Shown one piece after another: positions 17,932 through 25,872 of a stretch of DNA of 64,000 bases. Source of the DNA: JAYFQE01 sp034927345 (GTDB taxonomy: Bacteria; Bacillota; Clostridia; Saccharofermentanales; UBA5734); contig JAYFQE010000004.1 of the NCBI GenBank assembly GCA_034927345.1, positions 124,001 through 188,000 on the forward strand, in the 5' to 3' direction. A model generated the notes under the pieces. It was not told the DNA's origin, did no database searches, and saw nothing but the letters and a program-made list of their open reading frames with translations. How positions within the stretch are numbered: the stretch's first letter is position 1; each line of letters starts with the position of its first letter. A program made the translations under genes and the position numbers.

Positions 17932-17959
17932 TTGATTGTTATTTTGCCGGGAGTACAAT
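17932..17959 (+). promoter_or_regulatory. Candidate sigma-A promoter for the PIG-L gene
   Basis: TTGATT (17932-17937), 16 bp, TACAAT (17954-17959). The predicted leader to ATG 18043 is about 75 nt. Confidence 0.45.
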
Positions 17960-18042
17960 GAACTCAATAGGATGGGTGATGATTAGTTATTGATAGGTCA
18001 TAGCTGTCGATGAGGATTTTTTATCAGGGAGGCATCTGCATT

Positions 18043-18861
18043 ATGGAGAACAGGAAACTGAGGATCATGGTTATTGGCGCGCACCCGGATGACTGCGAGT
18101 ATTGCTTTGGCGGGACGGCGGCGAAATATCATTCACTGGGCCATTCAGTCTGTTTTGTTTCGGCGACAAACGGCAATGGCGGTCATCAAACCATGAGCCG
18201 CGATAAACTGGCGGCTGTCCGGGCTGATGAAGCAAAACAAGTCAGCGCTTTGAGTGGCGTGACGTACACAATTCTGGATCATAATGATTGTGATCTTACA
18301 GCGGATATAAAAACACGCGACGAATTGATCGGGATTATCCGCAAGTTCAACCCGGACCTGATCTTTACCCATCGCACGAATGACTATCATACCGACCATC
18401 GGCATACGGGCTTGCTGGTGCAGGATGCATCGTACTTGCTCTGCGTTCCGCTGGTTTGCCCGGACGTGCCCTGCCTGAGGCACATGCCGGTAATTCTCAG
18501 CTTTTATGATGAATTTAAAAAACCGCTGCCCATTCAAATTGATGTTGTGGTAGACATCGATGATACGATAACCCAGAAAGTACGCATGCTGGATTGCCAC
18601 AAATCTCAGTTTTATGACTGGCTGCCCTGGGTAGATCATGAGACAGACCAGTTGCCGGCGGCTCGAGAAGAGCGATTCTGCTGGCTGGAACAAAAGATAC
18701 AAGACAAAGATGCCGCTGTGGCTAAAGCTTGCCGTGAGCAGCTGCGAGTGAAATACGGCGCCGACCGCGGCGAAGTCATCCGTTTTGCTGAAGCTTTTGA
18801 GATAAGCGAATATGGCAAAATGTTGACGGATCACGAGATACCCATCTACTTTCCATTTTAA
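18043..18861 (+). CDS. PIG-L (LmbE-like) deacetylase
   Basis: A protein of 272 residues. It opens VIGAHPDDCEYCFGG with the zinc-binding His-Pro-Asp-Asp, and continues with NGNGGH, FTHRTNDYHTDHRHT (second metal His) and DVVVDIDDT. The family deacetylates N-acetylglucosamine-containing molecules. GGGAGG is 11 nt before ATG 18043; an upstream ATG at 18010 extends into non-conserved sequence. It is cytosolic, without a signal peptide. The next gene is a lipoprotein 83 bp downstream on the same strand. It differs from the partial copy at the left edge in the region around the second motif. Confidence 0.9.
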   Translation: MENRKLRIMVIGAHPDDCEYCFGGTAAKYHSLGHSVCFVSATNGNGGHQTMSRDKLAAVRADEAKQVSALSGVTYTILDHNDCDLTADIKTRDELIGIIRKFNPDLIFTHRTNDYHTDHRHTGLLVQDASYLLCVPLVCPDVPCLRHMPVILSFYDEFKKPLPIQIDVVVDIDDTITQKVRMLDCHKSQFYDWLPWVDHETDQLPAAREERFCWLEQKIQDKDAAVAKACREQLRVKYGADRGEVIRFAEAFEISEYGKMLTDHEIPIYFPF

Positions 18862-18944
18862 CAGCCGGAAGCGCCGGGCGATGAACTAAAGCGTGCCGCA
18901 TAATGGCGGTCACAATGGGAAAGAGCAAGAGAGGATGTATGACG

Positions 18945-19625
18945 ATGTCCGGAAAACGATCGGGATCCTTACAATGCCCCAAAATGATGCTGATACCCCT
19001 TTTGTTAGCTTTAATGTTGTTGGTGATGCCGGCCGGCTGCAGTCTGGGGATTCCCAAAACGCCAACGACGCCGGCGGCGTCGGCTGAGCCGACCCATACG
19101 GCCGATACGACGCCAACGACGGCTGCTGCGTCAACGACCACGGCGGCTGTTCCGACGCCAGCGGCGTCAGCGACAACAACGGCCGCCCAAACGGAAACAA
19201 CGACGGCGGCCGCGACGACAACCGCCGCGGCGACCGGTGTGACGGAAAACCGGATGGGTTATGTCGTTGACACATCGTCCGGCGCACCCGATACGATCGA
19301 TATTGATTATGTCGAGATGTACTTTGGCGCCGAAGCCATTGCCAAAGCTAAAGAAGACGGCTCGGATATCATAGAAACCGATGAGAATGGAGAAGAATAT
19401 ATTCCCAATGATTATTATATCCGCAATAATAATCCGCGAATCAGGACCTTTGAACTGGCTGCGGCTTGCGTAATCAAGATGATACCGGAAATGGGCGGGC
19501 CGGACGCGACCTTGGATTGCGATTTTCAAGATCTGCATAATGCCGTGGCAGATCATAAACGATTGATGCAGATCGAGGTCGTCGAGGGTCAGGTTAAGAA
19601 AATGACGGAAATTTATATACCCTGA
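18945..19625 (+). CDS. Lipoprotein with Thr/Ala-rich linker, unknown domain
   Basis: A protein of 226 residues. A lipoprotein signal peptide ends near MPAGC (lipobox-like, Pro at -3 is unusual). A 60-residue Thr/Ala/Pro spacer follows and then a roughly 130-residue acidic domain (DTIDIDYVEMYFGAEAIAKAKEDG, YIPNDYYIRNNNPRIRTFELA) of no recognised family. The protein should be anchored outside the membrane with the linker spanning the wall. Start 18945 lies 9 nt after GAGAGGA; ATG 18939 would be 3 nt away. It converges with the condensation-domain gene, stops 8 bp apart. Confidence 0.65.
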   Translation: MSGKRSGSLQCPKMMLIPLLLALMLLVMPAGCSLGIPKTPTTPAASAEPTHTADTTPTTAAASTTTAAVPTPAASATTTAAQTETTTAAATTTAAATGVTENRMGYVVDTSSGAPDTIDIDYVEMYFGAEAIAKAKEDGSDIIETDENGEEYIPNDYYIRNNNPRIRTFELAAACVIKMIPEMGGPDATLDCDFQDLHNAVADHKRLMQIEVVEGQVKKMTEIYIP

Positions 19626-19633
19626 GCGGCTGC

Positions 19634-21034
19634 TTATACCGGGGCGTCCAGAAGCGCCTTTATCGTTACGGCTGGATCCGCGATGCCGGTCATGATGGTT
19701 TTCATGATAAATTTGTGGCACCGGACGACGGTTTCTTTTTTAATGATTTTATCCATATATTCATAGTAAAATCTTAACGCGCCGGTATTGTCGCCATCCA
19801 GAATGGTGATGTAGACGCTGGTGGCCGCCGCGCCTGTACAATACCATTTTGTCTTGATTTTCATGCCGTTGCCGGGATCGATCGGTATGGGCTGGAAGGT
19901 GATGGGCATGGAGCAGTATCCTTCGGTTTGCTTCATGTTGTATAGCTTGTGTTCCAGATTAAAGATTTCCATGGTATCAAAATCGGCATGCCGGTAAAGG
20001 GTATTTTGTTTTTCAATCAGGGCATTTAAAGCATCTTTGAAACTGAGTTCTTCCTTTAAAACAGAACGGAACGGGATGGTTTGCGCCCGGGTGCCTCCGG
20101 CTGCTTTTTCTTCCAGTGTGCTGCGCCGGGAGATGATGCTGTAGAAGCTGATATCGCTTTCCCGGTTATTAACCCGGGTAAGAAATGTCCGCAGGCCCAT
20201 GATCATCAGGATCTGCATGCTTGGCAGGCTGTTTTGGATGCAAAAATCTCTCATACGCTCGACATCTTCTTTTTCTATAGTAAAAACCTCGTGTTTCGCT
20301 GTAGTTCGGAAGAAGAAGGCCTTGCAGAAGCGATACCCGGGTTTTCGGATTAAGCGCCGGTAGTGGTCCAGCATGATGGAACCGTTGATATGGGTAAAGA
20401 TCGGCGGAGTCTCGTAAATCTGCAATTCTTGCCGCCAGAATTCTTTATCTTTAAGATAACGGTCGGATTCCTGATAGTCCATCTCTTTTTGCAGCAGGAT
20501 TTCACTGCTTCTGATGGGCTTGGGCATCGGCGCCTGATTTTGGTATGCGAGATAAAGGGACAGAATATCCCGATAAAACATGCATATCGCCCAAAAATCC
20601 ATTGCCAGGTGACAGATACAGGAGAAAACGCCGCAGGAACCATCCGGAGCCTTAACAATATAAATTTTAGCCAGAGGCTGGTCATACATGGGCATTTTCT
20701 TCCTGCCGGTTTTATAAAAAAACGTTTCCATTTCCTGTTCGGATTTACCGCTGAAATCTTTAATTTCTAAAACCAGGACTTTTTTTTCGGTATAATATTG
20801 CAGGCGGTTTTTGCCTTGCCGGGTGATCCGCAGTCCGAAAGAATCATTCCTTTGTATCGCTTCTTCGGCCGCCTTTTTCATAAGAGACAGGTCCAGCGGC
20901 GTATCAACGAAAAAAGAGGAAGGAATGTTGGTGATTTGTTTATGTAAGGTATATTGCCAGGAGAGGAAGACCAGTTTTTGCGAAGGGGTAAGGGGATATA
21001 ATTTACGTAATGCGGCTATTGGCGTTTCCATCAT
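19634..21034 (-). CDS. Stand-alone condensation-domain-like protein
   Basis: A protein of 466 residues, the size of one NRPS condensation (C) domain. YPLTPSQKLVFL matches the C1 region, and CHLAMDFW matches the catalytic HHxxxDG motif with the second His and the Asp kept but the first His replaced by Cys and the Gly by Phe. Further C-domain-like parts are YLKDKEFWRQEL and the SIISRR region. C domains join an acyl or aminoacyl group on a carrier protein to an amine or alcohol. It is last in an operon with ligase, ACP, PPTase and exporter. GGAGG precedes ATG 21034 (or 21031); the in-frame ATG at 21064 has no site. Confidence 0.75.
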   Translation of the reverse strand: MMETPIAALRKLYPLTPSQKLVFLSWQYTLHKQITNIPSSFFVDTPLDLSLMKKAAEEAIQRNDSFGLRITRQGKNRLQYYTEKKVLVLEIKDFSGKSEQEMETFFYKTGRKKMPMYDQPLAKIYIVKAPDGSCGVFSCICHLAMDFWAICMFYRDILSLYLAYQNQAPMPKPIRSSEILLQKEMDYQESDRYLKDKEFWRQELQIYETPPIFTHINGSIMLDHYRRLIRKPGYRFCKAFFFRTTAKHEVFTIEKEDVERMRDFCIQNSLPSMQILMIMGLRTFLTRVNNRESDISFYSIISRRSTLEEKAAGGTRAQTIPFRSVLKEELSFKDALNALIEKQNTLYRHADFDTMEIFNLEHKLYNMKQTEGYCSMPITFQPIPIDPGNGMKIKTKWYCTGAAATSVYITILDGDNTGALRFYYEYMDKIIKKETVVRCHKFIMKTIMTGIADPAVTIKALLDAPV

Positions 21035-21094
21035 TCGAATCCTCCACCTGCTGATTAAAACCATAGTGAAACCGGGCCATATCGAGGCGCAAGG

Positions 21095-24000
21095 CTATTC
21101 GATGGTCTTAAGCGACTCGACCATGTGGATATGGCTTAACCTTCGGTACATGAAAAGATTGACCAACATGGAAAAAAACAGAGTAATGGCGAAGGCATAC
21201 AGAAAACTTGTTCCGGCGATATAGTCGCCGAACATAACGCCGCTTTGTTCTATGGAGGACATGATGGTTCGGTGCAGGTAGATGCCCAGCAGCAGTCCGG
21301 CTCCCGCGCCGATAATGGAGAGAATAATATTCTCCCGGTAAACATAAGCCGATACTTCCCGATTATAAAAACCAAGGACTTTAATGGTGGCAATCTCGCG
21401 GATCCGTTCGCTCAGGTTGATATTGGTCAGGTTGTAAAGCACGACGAAAGCCAGGAGACCGGCGCAGGCGATAATGACATAAACAATGGCGTCCAGGCTT
21501 TTGACCGTGTCCTGAAATTTAATCGCGGCGTCGGAATAATAGGTGACGGAAGCCACCTGATCCAGGGCGATAAGCTCGGTGCCCAATTGATTTTCCATAG
21601 CGTTGGATGCTTGCGCGAGTTTTATCAGGAGGCTGTTGTAATTCGGCGCCAGACGGAAGATTTCCTGATAATATTCTTTACTGATATAGGCAAAGTGAAA
21701 AATATAATTTTCAGTAATGCCGCTGATTTCCAGTTTTTTAATCGCTCCGTCACCATTGTCGACGGTTACTGAATCACCGACGCCGACGCCAAGTTCGCGG
21801 GACAATTTTTCGCTGATGATCAGGCCGCTGACCGGCAGTGTTAATTTCCTTTGAGACAGCCGATCCTGCAGTGAAATGTAATTCGGGAGCTCTTCGCTGT
21901 TTTCGGGGCAAATCAAGGTTGTGCTGATCTCATCGCCGCTGCTTTTGATTTTGGCATTCATCTCAGTTACTCTTAAAAGAGAGGCAACATTGCTGTTTTG
22001 CTTTAATAATTCAACGACCTTTTCTTTATCCTCGTCCAGGGTCGTCGGCGTAAATTTTGTACTGAGGTTGTATATAAATATCTGCTTGAATTGTTTGTCG
22101 ACAATCTGGCCGATCGAATTGCTGAGGCCAAAACCGGCCACCAGTAATGCCGCGCATCCGGCGATGCCGATGACGGTCATGAAGAACCTTTTTTTATAAA
22201 GGAACAGGTTGCGGGCGGTCACCTTCTGACTGAAGCTGAAGTGATTCCAGATGAGGTGCATTTTTTCAATCAGAATGGTCTTTCCTGGTTTCGAGATTTT
22301 CGGCCGCATCAGGAAAGCCGGAGTAATCCGGAGCTCCTGTTTGCATGAAGCGTAAGCGGCAAAGGTGGTTATGGCCATCCCGGCTAAAACGGTCAGCACC
22401 ATCAACAGCACCTGCGGCGTTTCCTGCATGGGCGGAAGGGTGTACATCATCGACCATGAGTCGAAGATAATCCGCGGGAAGACTTTAATACCGGCAAAAA
22501 CACCCAGAGTACCGCCCAAAGCGCTGGCAATCACCGCGTAGCTGACATATTTGAAAGCGATTTCCCGGTTGGTGTAACCTAACGCCTTAAAAGCGCCAAT
22601 GGTGCCGCGTTGCTCGTCGACCATCCGGGTCATGGTTGTCAGGCAGACCAGAGCGGCCACAAGGAAGAAGAAGACCGGCAGCAATTTGGCAATGCCGTCC
22701 ATACGGTCGGCCGTGGCGGCATAGTCCGCATAACTGTATAGCTTAGTGCGGTCCAGGACATAGAAGCTGGGCTTGGACAACGCGTCGATCTTGTTTTCCG
22801 CACGGATGACCTGTTCTTTAGCGTCTTCCAGTTCTGCTTCGCCTTCAGCTTTCTTGGTGTCAAATTCCTCCTTAGCCGCCTGGTATTCCGTGGTTCCCTC
22901 GGCGATCTGCTTTTCTGCCGCGGCAAATTTCTCTTCGGCTTCGACTTTCGCTGCGGCCAGGTCGGCTTTGGCTTTGGCCAGTTTGGCTTTGGCGGCGTTC
23001 AGTTTGGCTTTCGATGTGGCCAGCTGCGTTTTGGCATCTTTCATGGACTGCTTGGCGCTGTTGTTCAAATTGTTTAGATCGGCCAGTCCCTTTTTAGCGT
23101 CGCTTTGATTCCCTTTCAAAGTATCGATTTGCGATTGATAATCGGTTCTTTGCGTATCCGTTAAGGTTGTATCGGTGTTGAGCTGATTGGTCAGACTGTC
23201 GATTTGCGTTTGCGAGTTGGTGTCGATATTGTTCAAAGCCGTAGTCGCTTGATCCAGATAAGACAGCATGTCTTTATACTCGGCATTCGCTTCGTTGTAT
23301 TGATTAACAGCCGACTTGTATTCTTGTTCACCTTCGGCCAGTTCTACTTCGCCTTCGTCGATCTGCTGCTGGGCGTCGGCTGTCCGGAGCGCATAACTTT
23401 CTTTTTCAGCATCCAGAGTAGCCTGACCTCCCACCAGTTTATCCTGAGCGGCATCCAGTTTAGCCTGAGCGTCGGCGATTTCTCGATTGAATTTATCTTC
23501 GTTTTCTTTCAATTCGGCCCGCTTTTCATTCAGCTGGTCCGTGGCGTATTCTTTTAATTCGACTAAACGGGTTTCTGAGCGTTCAGCCACCAGATTATCC
23601 AGCTGGTTCTTGATTTTATCGACCAGCCTCTGGTATTCCGGGCTGTACGAGTTCATGTCCCTGGCGCCTTGGACGGTAACGAGCGCTTCGGTATAAACGG
23701 GATAACTGAAATCTGTCGAAAGAATCATCATGAAAAAATTGACTTTCCCGCTGCCTATATCGGACGCGTCCTTATCGTAGGTCAGATAATAGGGCGATAC
23801 GGCTTTGCCGACGATCGTGAAGGTGTCGATGCGCAGGACATCGGTCAGATCGGTTTTTTTACCGGAAGATACCGTTAGCGTATCGCCGATTTGGAGACCC
23901 AGATCAATAGCGTTCGAATCTTCAATGATGCATTCGCCGGGATTTTCCGGGTATCGGCCGGCGGTCAGTTTGGGCTTGTTTAAAAAATCTTCTGAGCCTG

Positions 24001-24346
24001 ACTGGATTGCTTCAGCCGGCAAGGAGTGAATGCGGAAGACAAACTCGTTGGCATTGATGGTCGTGACGACATCGGCAAAATAAGAAGCCTGGACGGACGC
24101 GACGCCGTCCTGGGCCTTGATGGCTTCGATATCTTCGGCTGTCAGTCCCATCGAAGACAGAATGCGCAGATCCATCATGTTATATTGATCATAATATTGG
24201 TCCGCCGTATATTTCATATCCGGCGCCGATGCTTTTACACCGGCGAAAAAAGCGGCTCCCAAACCCACGATCAAAAAGATCGATAAAAAGCGGCCGAGAT
24301 TCTTGCCAATTTCTCTGAAGGCATCTTTGTATAGCGCGTGTTTCAT
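21095..24346 (-). CDS. Large FtsX/MacB-type ABC permease with coiled-coil insert
   Basis: A protein of 1083 residues from ATG 24346. One membrane helix near the N-terminus (FLSIFLIVGLGAAFFAGV) is followed by an extracellular MacB-like domain, a long Ala/Lys/Glu/Gln-rich coiled coil (about residues 255-525), then three helices of a first FtsX domain (VFFFLVAALVCLTTM), a second extracellular domain and a final FtsX domain. This double-FtsX plus coiled-coil architecture exports lipids or lipopeptides or works as a cell-envelope mechanotransmitter. It follows the ATPase gene immediately. A GTG at 24355 overlapping that gene is an alternative start. Part of the ligase/ACP/PPTase operon. Confidence 0.85.
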   Translation of the reverse strand: MKHALYKDAFREIGKNLGRFLSIFLIVGLGAAFFAGVKASAPDMKYTADQYYDQYNMMDLRILSSMGLTAEDIEAIKAQDGVASVQASYFADVVTTINANEFVFRIHSLPAEAIQSGSEDFLNKPKLTAGRYPENPGECIIEDSNAIDLGLQIGDTLTVSSGKKTDLTDVLRIDTFTIVGKAVSPYYLTYDKDASDIGSGKVNFFMMILSTDFSYPVYTEALVTVQGARDMNSYSPEYQRLVDKIKNQLDNLVAERSETRLVELKEYATDQLNEKRAELKENEDKFNREIADAQAKLDAAQDKLVGGQATLDAEKESYALRTADAQQQIDEGEVELAEGEQEYKSAVNQYNEANAEYKDMLSYLDQATTALNNIDTNSQTQIDSLTNQLNTDTTLTDTQRTDYQSQIDTLKGNQSDAKKGLADLNNLNNSAKQSMKDAKTQLATSKAKLNAAKAKLAKAKADLAAAKVEAEEKFAAAEKQIAEGTTEYQAAKEEFDTKKAEGEAELEDAKEQVIRAENKIDALSKPSFYVLDRTKLYSYADYAATADRMDGIAKLLPVFFFLVAALVCLTTMTRMVDEQRGTIGAFKALGYTNREIAFKYVSYAVIASALGGTLGVFAGIKVFPRIIFDSWSMMYTLPPMQETPQVLLMVLTVLAGMAITTFAAYASCKQELRITPAFLMRPKISKPGKTILIEKMHLIWNHFSFSQKVTARNLFLYKKRFFMTVIGIAGCAALLVAGFGLSNSIGQIVDKQFKQIFIYNLSTKFTPTTLDEDKEKVVELLKQNSNVASLLRVTEMNAKIKSSGDEISTTLICPENSEELPNYISLQDRLSQRKLTLPVSGLIISEKLSRELGVGVGDSVTVDNGDGAIKKLEISGITENYIFHFAYISKEYYQEIFRLAPNYNSLLIKLAQASNAMENQLGTELIALDQVASVTYYSDAAIKFQDTVKSLDAIVYVIIACAGLLAFVVLYNLTNINLSERIREIATIKVLGFYNREVSAYVYRENIILSIIGAGAGLLLGIYLHRTIMSSIEQSGVMFGDYIAGTSFLYAFAITLFFSMLVNLFMYRRLSHIHMVESLKTIE

Positions 24347-24348
24347 CT

Positions 24349-25053
24349 TTACCACTCGATTCTATCCATGCTTAACGGTTCGCGGTTTTCCGTTATCGAG
24401 TCAATAAGCCCGCTTTTTACGCGGATGACTTGATCCCCCATGGGGATCAAAGCTAGATTGTGGGTGATGACCACCACGGTCATGCCGCTGTTGCGGCAAG
24501 TATCCTGAAGCAGCTTCAAGATGGAGCGGCCTGTCTGATAATCAAGCGCTCCTGTCGGCTCGTCGCAAAGCATCAGCTTGGGATTTTTCGCCAGCGCTCT
24601 GGCGATTGCCACACGCTGCTGCTCGCCGCCGGAAAGCTGAGCCGGGAAGTTATTTTTACGATCGCTTAGCCCGACTCCATCAATGACCTTATCGATATTA
24701 AGCGGATTTTTACAAATTTGAGACGCCAGTTCGATATTTTCTTTGGCGGTCAGATTAGGCACGAGATTATAAAACTGAAAGACAAAACCGACATCATGCC
24801 GCCGGTAGGTTATCAGATCCTTGGTTTTAAAACGGCTGATTTCGCGTTGATCGACAAATATTCTTCCGGATGTCAGACTGTCCATACCGCCAAGAATATT
24901 GAGAATGGTTGTTTTGCCAGCTCCGCTGGCGCCGGCGATAATCACAAATTGTCCTTTTTGGATGGAGAACGAGATGCCGGCCAAAGCTTCGATCTCATAC
25001 TCTCCCATCTTGTATATCTTCTTTACATGCTCGAACCTGATGTAATCATCCAT
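24349..25053 (-). CDS. ABC transporter ATP-binding protein (LolD/MacB type)
   Basis: A protein of 234 residues with Walker A GASGAGKTT, Q-loop VFQFYNLVPNLTA, signature LSGGEQQRVAIARAL, Walker B LMLCDEPTGALD and the H-loop in VVVITHN. The LNILGGMDSLTSG segment is typical of MacB/LolD-type export ATPases. It pairs with the adjacent FtsX permease, the two genes being 2 bp apart. ATG 25053 is preceded by GAGGAG at 7-8 nt; an ATG 64 codons upstream lies inside the PPTase gene and is rejected. Confidence 0.93.
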   Translation of the reverse strand: MDDYIRFEHVKKIYKMGEYEIEALAGISFSIQKGQFVIIAGASGAGKTTILNILGGMDSLTSGRIFVDQREISRFKTKDLITYRRHDVGFVFQFYNLVPNLTAKENIELASQICKNPLNIDKVIDGVGLSDRKNNFPAQLSGGEQQRVAIARALAKNPKLMLCDEPTGALDYQTGRSILKLLQDTCRNSGMTVVVITHNLALIPMGDQVIRVKSGLIDSITENREPLSMDRIEW

Positions 25054-25066
25054 CGACGATCTCCTC

Positions 25067-25645
25067 TTATGGCAGATAACGGGATACCACAGCTTCCTTA
25101 AATCCTTCGTCATCACACAGGAAGCAAACGGCGGCGACGAATCCCCATTCATTTTCGAAAAGCCGAAACCGGCAGCCCTTCTTGTTGCAGGCGATATTCC
25201 TGTTCCGGTCGATCGAAAAGCAGATTTTATGCATCGGATAGGCAAAACCGGTGCCCAATGCTTTCGTATAACTCTCTTTCAAGGTCCAGTAGCGGAAAAA
25301 GTCACGTTCGGGATTTAACGATTGTGATACGGCTGCGAACTCGTCTTCTGTAAATATTTTCCGTCCTGCGAGCATGGAATGAGGCCGGATTTTTTCAATG
25401 TCTATGCCGGTTTTACAGGATGCGATCGATAGTGCTGCCCCGCCCCGGCAATGGCTGATGCTGAAGTGAATATCCCGATAATTTCTTAAGAAGGGCTTGC
25501 CCCAGATATTGGTAACCAGACTGCATTTTTTGATGTTTAACGCATACTCCTCGACAAGCCCTGTTTTTAAAAGGCTTTGCGACATAGTCTGCTGTTCTTC
25601 AAGGGTGTTAAGATGATCACCTTGTGAGAAAACAAGGTAAATCAT
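25067..25645 (-). CDS. Sfp-type 4'-phosphopantetheinyl transferase
   Basis: A protein of 192 residues. The two PPTase signatures are present: GIDIEKI (Mg-binding Asp and Glu) and WTLKESYTKALGTG (W-x-x-KE-x-x-x-K). ISHCRGGAAL is the preceding conserved element. It attaches phosphopantetheine from CoA to the active Ser of carrier proteins, here most likely the ACP encoded next to it (25642-25872) and perhaps the carrier domain of the fused protein at 41612-44170. Its ATG overlaps the ACP stop by 4 bp (ATGA), so the two should be translationally coupled. Confidence 0.92.
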   Translation of the reverse strand: MIYLVFSQGDHLNTLEEQQTMSQSLLKTGLVEEYALNIKKCSLVTNIWGKPFLRNYRDIHFSISHCRGGAALSIASCKTGIDIEKIRPHSMLAGRKIFTEDEFAAVSQSLNPERDFFRYWTLKESYTKALGTGFAYPMHKICFSIDRNRNIACNKKGCRFRLFENEWGFVAAVCFLCDDEGFKEAVVSRYLP

Positions 25646-25872
25646 TTTAACATCTTTTCACGTATATAGACATCCAGATCACCAAGCGTTTCTAATTTTC
25701 TGAGTTCGCGCTCCGGAATTGTAATCCCCAGTTCGGATTCCAGCCGGCCGATCAGCGAGATGAAATCATAGGAATTTAAATGCAGATCCGTGACAGGATT
25801 GGTAGATTCGGTAATGCTGCTTTCTTCAATCTCGACATATTCCATAATATCGTTGATGATGATATTAAGCAT
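25642..25872 (-). CDS. Free-standing acyl carrier protein
   Basis: A protein of 76 residues, acidic, four-helix pattern. DLHLNSYDFISLI holds the phosphopantetheine Ser (residue 34 or 35) in a variant DSL context, with Asn-Ser in place of Asp-Ser. The next part, LESELGITIPERELRKLETLGDL, is a normal helix II/III region. Its start overlaps the ligase stop by 8 bp, with GGAGG 8-9 nt upstream. It would carry the acyl or aminoacyl unit activated by the ligase and pass it to the condensation protein. It differs from housekeeping AcpP by the altered Ser motif and operon context. Confidence 0.88.
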   Translation of the reverse strand: MLNIIINDIMEYVEIEESSITESTNPVTDLHLNSYDFISLIGRLESELGITIPERELRKLETLGDLDVYIREKMLK

